Source of the DNA: Halogranum rubrum
GTDB lineage: Archaea; Halobacteriota; Halobacteria; Halobacteriales; Haloferacaceae
NCBI RefSeq assembly: GCF_900114455.1
Contig: NZ_FOTC01000011.1
Span: forward strand, 1-51,084
Direction of reading: 5' to 3'
Length of the DNA stretch: 51,084 nucleotides
Below are positions 1 to 8,504 of the stretch, one piece after another. The notes beneath the pieces are model-generated. The model was given only the letters and a program-made list of their open reading frames with translations, was not told the DNA's origin and searched no databases. Both the position numbers and the translations under genes were made by a program. The first letter of the stretch is position 1. Every line of letters begins with the position of its first letter.

Positions 1-335
1 TGTTCAAGAATCATGGGACTGATCCGGCGGCTGCGTTTCTCCACGGCGTTTGCGAGAAACACGACTGTTCAGACGCGGTGTTTCTCGCCGATGCCTTCGG
101 TTATCGGACTGCCTTCTCTCGATTAGGGTTGAACGGTCGGGTCGACTACACAGAGCGAAACCTGATCGAAAAGTGGTTTCACACGTTCAAAATGAGGGTC
201 GACCGTTTCCACAACTCATGGGTGGGCAGTCGGCTGAGCGTCCGCCGGTGGCTTGCAGTGTTCGTTCATTACTATAATTTTCAGCGACCGCATCAATCGC
301 TCGGTGGTCGAACGCCAGCTCAGGAGGTTAACTAG
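1..335 (+). CDS. IS6-family transposase, C-terminal part (cut by window edge)
   Basis: DDE-type transposase that catalyses replicative transposition of its own element. The frame is open at the left edge (codons in phase from base 3), so only about 110 residues are seen. Visible are a catalytic-Asp region (DAVFLADAF), then ERNLIEKWFHTFKMRVDRF. This carries the third catalytic Glu followed seven residues later by Lys, the IS6 E(6)K signature, and then the typical tail YNFQRPHQSLGGRTPAQ. No frameshift is visible in this part. Whether the whole gene is intact cannot be judged here. Confidence 0.85.
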   Translation, partial: FKNHGTDPAAAFLHGVCEKHDCSDAVFLADAFGYRTAFSRLGLNGRVDYTERNLIEKWFHTFKMRVDRFHNSWVGSRLSVRRWLAVFVHYYNFQRPHQSLGGRTPAQEVN

Positions 336-343
336 ACAGTGCC
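1..343 (+). mobile_element. Right end of an IS6-family insertion sequence
   Basis: The window opens inside an insertion sequence. It holds the C-terminal part of an IS6-type transposase (stop at 333-335) followed at once by the terminal sequence TTAACTAGACAGTGCC (328-343). Its reverse complement, GGCACTGTCTAGTTAA, has the look of haloarchaeal IS6-family termini. The left end lies outside the window, so the target duplication cannot be checked. The glycosyltransferase start codon is only about 10 bases beyond this end. Confidence 0.8.
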
Positions 344-352
344 CTATAATTG

Positions 353-1714
353 ATGAGCAACGCAACGAGAGACACGAATACGAACGGGAAGAGCCAAGCA
401 ATCGGTCTCATCGCGACAGAGGCGAATTTGGGAAGGCTCGCGCGACGAATCGTTCAGGCGAACGGACGAGGATACAAGTCGTTGGTTACCTACGAACGGG
501 GGATGAACCTCGACCAACTCCGTTTCGTCGAACAGCTTGGTGGTTCACTCATTCACCCGGACGGCGTGGTAGAAGGTCGGAACGAACTGTGTAGGAAGTT
601 AGAGAGTGAAGCAGAGCGACTGAACTATCGGATAGTGCTATCAGGTGATGGTCCCGACCTGTTTCGAGGAGACCACACTCTCGTCGCGACAGAAGACGCG
701 CTGGCCTCGACTGTCGATGCGACTGCGTCGGTGGCTCAGGATAGAGAAGACAAGGTTGCCACTACAGAGACTATCGTGGCGATTCCAGCCTACAACGAGG
801 CACAGACAATCGGGGACGTAGTGAGGAGAGCGAAGCCGTTCACCGACGAGGTCATCGTGGTCGACGATGGTAGCTCCGATTCGACCGTCAGCGTCGCTCG
901 CGAAGCAGGCGCGACTGTCGTCGAACACGTCGAGAACCGAGGCTACGGTGCCGCGCTCCGGACGGCGTTCAGAGAAGCATACCGTCGAAACGCGACACAA
1001 CTCGTCACGTTGGACGCCGATGGACAGCACGACCCACGTGATATCCCAAAACTACTGAACTCACAGAAGAAACTCGATGTAGAGGTCGTCGTGGGAAGCC
1101 GGTTCGTCGACGACGGCTCGTGTGATGCCCCCCTGTACCGACTGTTCGGGCTCCGTGTGATCAACCTACTCACAAATCTGAGCCTCGGTGTCGTCCGGAG
1201 TGATTCGTGGGTCACCGACACGCAGAGTGGATTTCGGGCGTACGACGAGCGAGCGATAAAGACACTCGCAACGGATCGGACAATCGGAGAATCGATGAGT
1301 GCGAGCACAGATATCCTCTATCACGCGCACCGACACGGATACTCTATCAAGGAGGCCGGTATCGACGTCAGTTACGACGTCGATAGCCCGAGCAGTGTGA
1401 ACCCGCTCGTTCATGGACTGACGCTCGTTACGAACATCCTGAATACAGTCGAGCGAGAACGTCCACTGTTGACGTTCGGTCTCCCAGGACTACTTCTGAT
1501 CCTCTTTGGAATCTCCTTCACGCTCGTAGCGACGATGGGGTACATAACCACAGTGCCCCCTCTCGGCCTGACAATCACCTCGATTACCGTCACGATGGTC
1601 GGCATCTTCTCGTGTTTTACTGCGTTGATACTCCACTCGGTGGCTGGACTCCTCGAACGAGAACAGTACGAGAGACAGGACGACTATCACCAAGACACCA
1701 TCTTTCCAAGATGA
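353..1714 (+). CDS. Family 2 glycosyltransferase with N-terminal extension and two C-terminal membrane helices
   Basis: Likely transfers a sugar from a nucleotide sugar to a lipid carrier such as dolichyl phosphate at the cytoplasmic membrane face. Of 453 residues, about 1-135 form an extra domain I do not recognise. The GT-A domain starts near 141 (IVAIPAYNEAQTIGDVV), with VVDDGSS at 169-175 and the metal-binding DADG at 221-224. Two hydrophobic helices lie near 373-395 and 407-430. The layout resembles dolichol-phosphate hexosyltransferases and Agl-type enzymes of haloarchaeal protein glycosylation. ATG at 353 is preferred over the in-frame TTG at 350. The start is about 10 bases after the IS6 end, so its native upstream region has been displaced and the N-terminus could be altered. 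An epimerase gene follows. Confidence 0.8.
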   Translation: MSNATRDTNTNGKSQAIGLIATEANLGRLARRIVQANGRGYKSLVTYERGMNLDQLRFVEQLGGSLIHPDGVVEGRNELCRKLESEAERLNYRIVLSGDGPDLFRGDHTLVATEDALASTVDATASVAQDREDKVATTETIVAIPAYNEAQTIGDVVRRAKPFTDEVIVVDDGSSDSTVSVAREAGATVVEHVENRGYGAALRTAFREAYRRNATQLVTLDADGQHDPRDIPKLLNSQKKLDVEVVVGSRFVDDGSCDAPLYRLFGLRVINLLTNLSLGVVRSDSWVTDTQSGFRAYDERAIKTLATDRTIGESMSASTDILYHAHRHGYSIKEAGIDVSYDVDSPSSVNPLVHGLTLVTNILNTVERERPLLTFGLPGLLLILFGISFTLVATMGYITTVPPLGLTITSITVTMVGIFSCFTALILHSVAGLLEREQYERQDDYHQDTIFPR

Positions 1715-2464
1715 TATTTGCACAGCACAAAGGATGTCAGTGCGACGAACCAGCGCCCGGTGACGAGCGCCTCGTCGACACCGAGTGATGTTCGTGTCTC
1801 GTTCGTACATCAGAACGCCTACGCTCTGAGTCTCGCATGACCGGTATCGGATGCTCGTTCCGGTCGACACCTCATCATGAGTGTGAGAGGAGCGAGCACC
1901 ACGATGCAAGTCGCGGTTGACGGATTCGCGGTCAACCAGAGACAGTCAGTAATGTTTAGAGTGAGCAATATTCGCAAGTAAACGGATTTTTGTCGAACTA
2001 ATGCCTAGAAGTGCAAATTTAGGATATTAGCCATATTCCTCCTCGTTCAAATTCCATAAATCCTGGATATTTCAGATAATACCGGGATAAAGTTCCGAGA
2101 AGTGTTGCTAGACTCTCGCGCGTGAAAACGAATCCAGGTAGCCGGCCGGTGTAGAGCGGTTGTGCCTCTGAAACGCTCTTAGAGCAGATAGAGGCCAGGT
2201 GCCGTTTCATTGGGTCAGTAGTGAGTTGCCGACGGGCGAACAGGAGTATTGTATTGTATAGGAACGACAGCGAACGTCAACAGTTGCAACATCGTCCGAG
2301 AGACCGACGTCAGTCCAGGAGTTTGCTATACCAGATTCTGTCGCGACTCTACCCCAACCGACAGAGTATATCGTCCGAATACAGATACATAAAGGCCGAT
2401 TTATCCGAACGGGGTTCTAGTTTGGCGGCTTACAACTTTACCGTAGGTCACACAACTACCGCCG
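1715..2464. other. 750-bp intergenic stretch, lower GC, no convincing gene
   Basis: I see no ORF with haloarchaeal codon use here; the short frames at 2019-2210 (minus) and 2221-2634 (plus, mostly overlapping the next gene) look random. AT-rich patches occur around 1960-2080 and 2235-2265. The only assignable element is the probable promoter of the next gene. The low GC and the nearby IS suggest a scarred or foreign segment. Confidence 0.5.
2429..2440 (+). promoter_or_regulatory. TATA-like promoter element of the epimerase gene
   Basis: CTTACAACTTTA lies 25-36 bases before the ATG at 2465, the spacing expected for a leaderless haloarchaeal transcript. Confidence 0.4.
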
Positions 2465-3445
2465 ATGGTCAAACAGTTACGAGGAAAGACGATTCTCATC
2501 ACAGGCGGCGCCGGATTCATCGGCAGTCATCTCGCCGAGACACTGGTCTCAGACAATCGTGTTCGGATACTCGACAACCTGTCCGGTGGAGACGTACGGT
2601 ACGTTCCCGACGCGGCGACGCTCGTCGAGGGTGACATTCGAGGCCCGATGCTCTCCGAGGCAATGGCAGACGTCGACATCGTCTTTCACGAGGCAGCAAT
2701 CGTCGACCCACAGGCTTCCGTGAAAGAGCCGTTCAGTACGAACGACGTCAACTGTAACGGAACGCTCGCGGTGTTAGATGAAGCACGCAAACGAGACGCG
2801 CGTGTAGTCGTGGCGTCCAGTGCAGCGATTTATGGACGGCCCGAGACCGTTCCAATCCCCGAAAGTCACAGCCTCAAACCGCTCTCACCCTACGGGTTGC
2901 AGAAGTTGGCGATAGACAGGTACGCGACACTGTACCACGATCTGTACGGATTGGAGACTGTCTCGCTACGATACTTCAACGTCTACGGCTCACATCGAAG
3001 TGCCAACAAGTACAGTGGTGTTATCCGTGAATTCCTCCGACGGGCCTCCCAGGGTGACCCACTCACGGTGTACGGTGATGGAACCCAGACGCGTGATTTC
3101 GTCCACGTCGACGACGTCGTCGCTGCAAACATTCGTGCAGCAACGACGGAACACGTTGGTGAGGCGTACAACGTCGGTACAGGCGAATCGGTGACGGTTC
3201 AGGAACTCGCAGAGGAGATTATTCGGATTACGGATAGTTCCTCGTCCATCGAATACGGCGACGACCGTCCGGGCGATATCAAACACAGTGTCGCAGATAT
3301 CACGAGAACACAGAACCGTCTCGGACTCGAGCCTTCCATCGACCTCAGCACCGGTATTCGCCGTCTCGTGGAGAAGCCAAAGGCACTGACAGAGGGTGTC
3401 TCCTCTCTCGGCACGGCCTCTCGAAACAGCGGCGAGTCGAGTTGA
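2465..3445 (+). CDS. NAD-dependent sugar-nucleotide epimerase/dehydratase (UDP-glucose 4-epimerase-like)
   Basis: Extended short-chain dehydrogenase/reductase of 326 residues, probably interconverting or dehydrating a UDP-hexose for glycan synthesis. The Rossmann glycine motif GGAGFIG is at 14-20, SSAAIYG near 118-124 supplies the catalytic Ser, and Y143/K147 in SPYGLQK form the YxxxK pair. The later motifs TRDFVHVDDV and YNVGTGESVTV are typical of GalE/RmlB-like enzymes. Length is normal for the family. It follows the glycosyltransferase with a 750-bp gap, so a shared role in surface glycosylation is likely although they need not be cotranscribed. Exact substrate cannot be read from the sequence. 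Confidence 0.85.
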   Translation: MVKQLRGKTILITGGAGFIGSHLAETLVSDNRVRILDNLSGGDVRYVPDAATLVEGDIRGPMLSEAMADVDIVFHEAAIVDPQASVKEPFSTNDVNCNGTLAVLDEARKRDARVVVASSAAIYGRPETVPIPESHSLKPLSPYGLQKLAIDRYATLYHDLYGLETVSLRYFNVYGSHRSANKYSGVIREFLRRASQGDPLTVYGDGTQTRDFVHVDDVVAANIRAATTEHVGEAYNVGTGESVTVQELAEEIIRITDSSSSIEYGDDRPGDIKHSVADITRTQNRLGLEPSIDLSTGIRRLVEKPKALTEGVSSLGTASRNSGESS

Positions 3446-3481
3446 GTCGCACGTCGTGTTCGTGCCCTCTATGTGACACCC

Positions 3482-4450
3482 CTACTCGTGCCCAGACACC
3501 TGAACCGGTTCGTACGGTTCCTCCAGATACTCCAACTCGCTGTCGCTCAGGTCGATGTCGAACGCTTCGACGGCGGATTCGAGGTGGTCGACGCTCGACG
3601 TACCGAGAATCGGCGTCGTGACCACGTCTTTGTGCAGGAGCCACGCCATCGACAACTGGGCCATCGAGTAGCCCTTCTCGTCGGCGAGTTCCTGGACGCG
3701 CTCGTTTATCTCGACGCCGCCACCCTGCTTGTAGGGTCGGCCGAGGCCATCTTCGTGCTCGCCGCGGGCCGTCGCGTCGAACTCCTCGTGCGGGCGCGTG
3801 AGATACCCCGCACCGAGCGGCGACCACGGCATGACGCCGACGTTCTCTCTCGCGCACAGCGGGAGCATCTCGCGTTCTTCCTCCCGGTAGGCGAGGTTGT
3901 AGAGGTTCTGCATCGTCTGGAACCGTTCGAGTCCGAGTCGTTCAGACGTGTGTAGTGCCTCCGCGAACTGGTGTGCCCACATCGACGACGCGCCGACGTG
4001 TCGGACTTTCCCGCGACGGACGGCGTCGTCGAGTGCCCGAAGGGTCTGCTCGATAGGCGTGTCGTAGTCCCAGCGGTGAATCTGGTACAGGTCGACGGTG
4101 TCCATTCCGAGTCTGTCGAGCGAGTTGTCGAGTTCCTGTTCGATAGTCTTTCGCGAGAGACCGGTGGCGTTTTCGTGTTCTGTCGCGCCCGAGAACCGAA
4201 CCTTCGTGGCGACGACCATCTCGTCGCGGTCGTACTCCGCGAGGACGTCGCCGAGGATGGACTCGCTCTCGCCCGCCGAGTAGACGTTGGCGGTGTCGAA
4301 GAAGTTGATACCCAACTCGATGGCGCGTTCGACGAGTTCCGCGCCCTCCTCCTCGTCGAGCATCCAGTCGTGGCCGCTCCCGAAGCTCATACAGCCGAGA
4401 CAGAGTCGGCTGACGGTCGTTCCAGTGTCACCGAGTGTCGTGTACTCCAT
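3482..4450 (-). CDS. Aldo/keto reductase
   Basis: NAD(P)H-dependent TIM-barrel oxidoreductase of 322 residues. The catalytic tetrad is visible: D52 and Y57 in FFDTANVYSAGESE, K83 in VVATKVR and H125 in YQIHRWDYDTPIEQ. The C-terminal VVTTPILGTSSVDHLESAVEAF motif binds the cofactor. It belongs to the broad group that includes YajO/Tas-like and potassium-channel-beta-like reductases, and its substrate is unknown. The gene is convergent with the epimerase (36-base gap) and is 136 bases downstream of a small hypothetical gene on the same strand. A second reductase of the same superfamily lies at 6805. Confidence 0.87.
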   Translation of the reverse strand: MEYTTLGDTGTTVSRLCLGCMSFGSGHDWMLDEEEGAELVERAIELGINFFDTANVYSAGESESILGDVLAEYDRDEMVVATKVRFSGATEHENATGLSRKTIEQELDNSLDRLGMDTVDLYQIHRWDYDTPIEQTLRALDDAVRRGKVRHVGASSMWAHQFAEALHTSERLGLERFQTMQNLYNLAYREEEREMLPLCARENVGVMPWSPLGAGYLTRPHEEFDATARGEHEDGLGRPYKQGGGVEINERVQELADEKGYSMAQLSMAWLLHKDVVTTPILGTSSVDHLESAVEAFDIDLSDSELEYLEEPYEPVQVSGHE

Positions 4451-4586
4451 GTGAGAGCGTTCCAGAGAGAGCCGTAAGTGCGTTAGCCTCGGGGAAAAGC
4501 GTTCGAGAGCGAAGGGGAGGTGTCACTAACGAGACGAGAGGGACAAGCCCGGAGAGTGACTGTGTGGAAGTGGACGGCGAAGCCGG

Positions 4587-4916
4587 CTACTCGAACGTCT
4601 CCAGTGACCCGGCGGCGCGTTCGTCGAGCGCCGAGAGTATCGGTGCGGAGGTGTCCTCGCGGAGTCGAACGAGGTTGTCGAGCGCCATGTGGAACGTCTC
4701 TTCTTGCTCTCTGGTGGTCCCGGACTGGAGGACGTCTTGGATGACCAGCGACTCCTCTCGGAGGGCTGTCGCGAGGGCGTCGAACTCGCGGGTGTGCGGA
4801 TGCTCGGACTCGCCCGCGAGCGTCGTCGCGAGGCGTGCGAGCGTCTCCAGATTGGCCGATAGCACACTGAGGCGAGTGCGAACGTCCATCTGCCACGTAT
4901 CGGTGTCGTCGCTCAC
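4587..4916 (-). CDS. Small helical hypothetical protein (109 aa)
   Basis: Not recognised. An acidic, soluble, almost wholly helical protein with leucine spacing that could form a short coiled coil (DVRTRLSVLSANLETLARLA, then ALREESLVIQDVLQSG). No membrane segment or cysteine is present. The start is GTG at 4914-4916; an internal ATG ten codons later is the alternative. It lies last in a run of minus-strand genes after the HtpX-like protease and two other small proteins. Codon use matches neighbours, which supports it as real. Confidence 0.6.
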   Translation of the reverse strand: MSDDTDTWQMDVRTRLSVLSANLETLARLATTLAGESEHPHTREFDALATALREESLVIQDVLQSGTTREQEETFHMALDNLVRLREDTSAPILSALDERAAGSLETFE

Positions 4917-4956
4917 ACGCTACTGTAGTAGCTCCAGTGTCTTGTCGTTTTGCAGG

Positions 4957-5148
4957 TTAATCCGAGCCGTCCTCACGCTCCACCCGTGACTCGTCGTCGA
5001 CGTCTCGCCTGGCGATTCGCTCCGCCGAATCGCGGTCCATCACCGGTAAATCGGTCGTCTCGGCGGAGACCAGCGCATAGAGGACGAGCGGTCCGAGGAG
5101 GGCGAGTGCAAGGACGAGGACGAAGACCAGACCGAATTCGCCAGCCAT
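4957..5148 (-). CDS. Small single-pass membrane protein (63 aa)
   Basis: Residues about 5-27 (FGLVFVLVLALALLGPLVLYALV) form one hydrophobic helix. A short charged tail of about 33 residues follows, rich in Asp, Glu and Arg, most likely cytoplasmic or surface-exposed depending on topology. The function is unknown. It sits between two other small genes downstream of the HtpX-like protease, so it may act with or be a client of that membrane protease, but that is only inference from position. Confidence 0.6.
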   Translation of the reverse strand: MAGEFGLVFVLVLALALLGPLVLYALVSAETTDLPVMDRDSAERIARRDVDDESRVEREDGSD

Positions 5149-5233
5149 ACTGTTTCAGTCGCGTGCGTGCGAGAAAACGATTCGGTCGACACGTTCGTCG
5201 CCATCCGCTCTACGACACACGACCTCTCACCGT

Positions 5234-5476
5234 TCAGCGAACGACGCTTCGGAGTTCGCCGAGGTCGAAGCCGTCCGCGGTGACCTGAAACACCGACTCG
5301 TCGCGGAGCCAGACCGTGTAGAGGCTCTCGCCGTCGTCGAGCAGATACGGCGGGTCGACCTTCACGACTGTCGCGTCCACGTCGTCTCGCTCGTCCGGGC
5401 GAGCGACGGGTTTGACGATGAGCGAGACTCGTTCACCGAGTGTGAGTCGGTCGAGCGTTCCTTCGAGGTCGGTCAT
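5234..5476 (-). CDS. Small hypothetical protein (80 aa), beta-rich
   Basis: Not recognised. The sequence alternates hydrophobic and charged residues in a way that suggests a small beta barrel (GERVSLIVKPVARPDERDDV, then ATVVKVDPPYLL, YTVWLRDESVFQVTADG). No cysteine, signal peptide or membrane segment is seen. It begins 20 bases after the stop of the HtpX-like protease on the same strand and is probably cotranscribed with it. Confidence 0.6.
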   Translation of the reverse strand: MTDLEGTLDRLTLGERVSLIVKPVARPDERDDVDATVVKVDPPYLLDDGESLYTVWLRDESVFQVTADGFDLGELRSVVR

Positions 5477-5496
5477 ACAGTGGCTCTCGGCGGGGA

Positions 5497-6450
5497 CTAC
5501 TGAATAGGTATCGTCGTCGCGTCATGCGGGGGTCCCTCGGCACGCTCGACGAGGCGTTCCACTCGCGCATCCATCGGCGGATGTGTCGAGAGCAACCGCC
5601 CCAACGAACTCTCCTCGCTCCCGTAGATGGTCAATGGCGAGCGAATTCCCCACGTCGGTTGCGAAACGCGTTCGATGCGGCGGAGTGCGCGTGCCAGTGC
5701 GAGTGGGTCGCCCGTCACGTCGACGGCGCGGTCGTCAGCCGCGAACTCTCGTCGTCGCGAGTGCACGCGGATGAGCAGCGTGAGTGCGACGAGGAGTAAG
5801 GCGAGCGCCTGGCCGATACGCTCGCGAAGCCGTCCGAACGGCGAGTCGGTCCACGTCGCTGGACGGCCGGTGAACCACCCGAACGCCTGCGCGAATCCGG
5901 TCACGACGAGGACGAACGGGAGCGAGACGACGAAGACGAGGCCGACGAGTGTGCGCATCACACTGTACGCGAGCGTCTGGACGAGACCGTCGTGACTCTC
6001 CAGATGCGAGAGTTCGTGGGCCAAGATTGCCTCGAACTCCGCGGGCGACAGGAGCCACAGGAGCGATCGGTCGACGACGAGGACGCCCTGCCGGGCGGTG
6101 CCGAGCGCCATCGCGTTCGGCAGTTGCATCTGTGCGACGAACACCGTCGGCGTATCGACGTTCATCTCGGCGGTCAGCCAGTCGAGGCGGCGGTACAAGC
6201 CTCCCCCGCGCTCTCTGTCGAGTTCGACAGCGTCCAGCGAAGCGAGGAGGGTGGTGGTGCCGAAGCGATAGCTGAGGACGCCGAACACGACGGCGAACAC
6301 GACGACGAGACCGACCGTCGTCACCAGGTCTGTCCGCGAGGAGACCACCGTCGTGATGACGACGGTTCCGAGTGCTGCCAACCCGAGGTACAGCGCGAGC
6401 AGCAGCAGGCCGATGGCGGCCATCAGGAGGCGGAGTCCGAGTCGACGCAT
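5497..6450 (-). CDS. M48 family zinc metalloprotease, HtpX-like
   Basis: Membrane-bound zinc protease of 317 residues, probably involved in quality control of membrane proteins. Two N-terminal hydrophobic helices (about 8-34 and 42-60) are followed by the catalytic domain with HELSH at 145-149. The third zinc ligand is E235 in RRREFAADD. Two further hydrophobic stretches at about 163-190 and 213-229 fit the HtpX topology. The C-terminal GRLLSTHPPMDARVERL is the family's usual ending. It is the first gene of a minus-strand run with three small genes downstream (20, 85 and 40-base gaps). Confidence 0.88.
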   Translation of the reverse strand: MRRLGLRLLMAAIGLLLLALYLGLAALGTVVITTVVSSRTDLVTTVGLVVVFAVVFGVLSYRFGTTTLLASLDAVELDRERGGGLYRRLDWLTAEMNVDTPTVFVAQMQLPNAMALGTARQGVLVVDRSLLWLLSPAEFEAILAHELSHLESHDGLVQTLAYSVMRTLVGLVFVVSLPFVLVVTGFAQAFGWFTGRPATWTDSPFGRLRERIGQALALLLVALTLLIRVHSRRREFAADDRAVDVTGDPLALARALRRIERVSQPTWGIRSPLTIYGSEESSLGRLLSTHPPMDARVERLVERAEGPPHDATTIPIQ

Positions 6451-6507
6451 AGCTGAGAGAGGAGACGAGACGCAAAACCGCTACCGATTGTCAGAACCGT
6501 CGACGGC

Positions 6508-6681
6508 TCACGGTGCGTGCTGGTCGAGGAAGACGTCGATAATCTCGCTCTTGCGGTGGTGTTCGTGGAGATGGTCACGGAGGTGGTTCCTGTGTGAGCA
6601 TTGGTGGTCGCAGAGCGGACAGTTACACGTGGTGTCGCCAGTGTCGCCGGTATTTCCGGTGTCGCCGGTATCGGTGGCCAT
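6508..6681 (-). CDS. Small zinc-finger protein (57 aa) with TGD-rich head
   Basis: A start at ATG 6679-6681 gives 57 residues. The first 17 are repeats of Thr-Gly-Asp, followed by CNCPLCDHQCSHRNHLRDHLHEHH, a C2H2-like finger (C21, C24 and a run of histidines). Such short fingers are common in haloarchaea and are thought to bind nucleic acid or protein, but the role of this one is unknown. It lies 57 bases upstream of the HtpX-like gene on the same strand. The head is encoded by an imperfect microsatellite of GTG(T/A)CGCC-type triplets. Confidence 0.6.
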   Translation of the reverse strand: MATDTGDTGNTGDTGDTTCNCPLCDHQCSHRNHLRDHLHEHHRKSEIIDVFLDQHAP

Positions 6682-6804
6682 GAGTATATACAGGGGCCGA
6701 GACGAGAAAGCGACACCGCCGCCTACTGTCTCGGGAGAGAGACGAACCCGACGCGGGTTTCCCCTGCCCAAAGGGATTACTGACGCTCGGACGACTATTC
6801 GAGT

Positions 6805-7653
6805 ATGGCAATCACCAACGAGAGCGACGTGTTCCACCTCGACGGCGAGACGCCCGTCCACCGCCTCGGCTACGGCGCGATGCGACTCACCGGCGACGAC
6901 ATCATCGGCGAACCGGAGAGCACCGAGAACGCCCACAAAGTCCTGCACACGGCCCTCGCCCGCGGCGTCGACTTCATCGACACCGCCGACTCCTACGGTC
7001 CCGCCGTCAGCGAGCGACTCATCGGCGAGGCGCTCCACCCCTACCCGGACGACGTCGTCGTCGCCACGAAAGGGGGACTGCTCCGCAACGCCGACGGTGA
7101 GTGGCTCCCGAACGGCGACCCCGATTACCTCCGAAACGCCATCCTCGGTAGTCTCGACCGCCTGCGCGTCGACACCATCGATCTCTATCAGTACCACCGA
7201 CCGGACCCCGACACGCCGTTCGAGGACTCGGTCAACGCACTCGCCGAACTCAAAGATGAGGGGAAAATCGAGCACCTCGGTCTGAGCAACGTCTCGGTCG
7301 AACAACTCGACGAGGCCCGCGACATGGTCGACGTCGCGACGGTCCAAAACGAGTACAACGTCGGCAACCGCGAATCCGAGGAAGTGCTGCAAGCCTGCGA
7401 AGAGGCAGACGTCGGGTTCATCCCGTGGTTCCCGCTGGGTGCCGGTGACCTCGGTGAGAAGGAGTCCGTCGTCGAGGACGTCGCCGACGCCCACGACGCG
7501 ACTACGCAGCAGATTTCGCTGGCGTGGTTGCTCCAGCACTCACCTGTGATGCTTCCGATTCCGGGGACGTCGAGCGTCGACCACCTCGAACAGAACGTCG
7601 CCGCGTCGAGCATCGAGTTGACCGACGACGAACTGTCGCGACTGACCGAGTAG
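6805..7653 (+). CDS. Aldo/keto reductase
   Basis: NAD(P)H-dependent oxidoreductase of 282 residues. The tetrad residues are D59 and Y64 in FIDTADSYGPAVSE, K89 in VVATKGG and H131 in YQYHRPDPDTPFED. The cofactor-binding end is LPIPGTSSVDHLEQN. It is shorter than the reductase at 3482 and belongs to a different subgroup. Its substrate is unknown. It converges on the HTH-10 regulator gene with one base between the two stop codons. Confidence 0.87.
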   Translation: MAITNESDVFHLDGETPVHRLGYGAMRLTGDDIIGEPESTENAHKVLHTALARGVDFIDTADSYGPAVSERLIGEALHPYPDDVVVATKGGLLRNADGEWLPNGDPDYLRNAILGSLDRLRVDTIDLYQYHRPDPDTPFEDSVNALAELKDEGKIEHLGLSNVSVEQLDEARDMVDVATVQNEYNVGNRESEEVLQACEEADVGFIPWFPLGAGDLGEKESVVEDVADAHDATTQQISLAWLLQHSPVMLPIPGTSSVDHLEQNVAASSIELTDDELSRLTE

Positions 7654-7654
7654 T

Positions 7655-8356
7655 TCAGTCGGAGGTAGGCGCAGACTGGAGATAGTCGTACAGTTCAGAC
7701 ATCACCTTTCCTTCGGCGCGCTTGAGATGTTCCCACGCCGTCGTCGGTGCGACGCCGACGATGTCTGCGAGTTCCTCGATAGAGGTGTCGCGGCCTCGCT
7801 CGTAGTAGCCTTCGCGGATAGCGAGTGTCAGCACTTCGCGCTGACGCGGCGTGAGTTCTTGGACGAACTCGAACATGTCGAGTTGGTTGGTGACGCCGAC
7901 CTCACTCAACTCGACGTTCCGGACGAGTTCCGTGTCGTTTCCGGCGGCTTCCAGCGACGTGCGAATCTCGTTGATGTCGTCGTCGTCGTCGAGATAGAGC
8001 GTCCAGCGCTCCCACCCGGCCGTGATGGTCGTCCCGTTGCGGTAGTGAACCTCCATATCGGAGAGTCGCTCGGAGATACTGTCCCACTGGTAGGCGTCGT
8101 AGGTCATCGCGACGTACACTCGGTTGCGGTCGACGGGTGACAGCGGTTCGAGGTCGAGGATGGGGTCGGCCTCGCCGAACTCTTCTAAGAACGCGGGGAT
8201 GACTTCGGGGTTCCCCGACACTTCGATGATGCGCTTTCTACTGTTAGTCCGCCCCGTCATCGACGAACGTGAACTGAGTGTGACCTGTGGATAGTTGGCA
8301 GTCACGTCGCTCTCGGGTTCACCGTGATGACGAATGAGGAGTGTTACCTCTCTCAT
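7655..8356 (-). CDS. HTH-10 (bacterio-opsin activator-type) transcriptional regulator
   Basis: DNA-binding regulator of 233 residues. The C-terminal region beginning ELTPRQREVLTLAIREGYY and continuing ELADIVGVAPTTAWEHLKRA is the HTH-10 domain found in Bat-like haloarchaeal regulators. The N-terminal 165 residues are a sensor-like domain I cannot assign to a ligand. The ATG at 8354-8356 is chosen because the frame continues upstream without haloarchaeal character and because an AT-rich TATA-like stretch (about 8382-8393) lies at leaderless distance. The gene is divergent from the ABC transporter at 8505, so it probably regulates that operon. Confidence 0.82.
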   Translation of the reverse strand: MREVTLLIRHHGEPESDVTANYPQVTLSSRSSMTGRTNSRKRIIEVSGNPEVIPAFLEEFGEADPILDLEPLSPVDRNRVYVAMTYDAYQWDSISERLSDMEVHYRNGTTITAGWERWTLYLDDDDDINEIRTSLEAAGNDTELVRNVELSEVGVTNQLDMFEFVQELTPRQREVLTLAIREGYYERGRDTSIEELADIVGVAPTTAWEHLKRAEGKVMSELYDYLQSAPTSD

Positions 8357-8469
8357 CGTAAAATACACTTCTTTTTCGAGCGGATAGATATTCGTTCGTT
8401 CATTTTTCTCACCCACAGATTGTCGTCTCTCGATCTTTTGTGGTGGTGAACCAAATATATTCGGGTGAC

Positions 8470-8478
8470 CATATATGC
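8470..8478 (+). promoter_or_regulatory. TATA element of the ABC transporter operon
   Basis: CATATATGC lies 27-35 bases before the ATG at 8505. Another AT-rich element, AAATATAT, lies at 8453-8460. The two sit in the 148-bp divergent region with the HTH-10 regulator, which may bind here. This spacing is the reason for choosing the 8505 start over the ATG at 8475. Confidence 0.55.
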
Positions 8479-8504
8479 AATACGTTCTCATACGTCGCAG
8501 TGTA

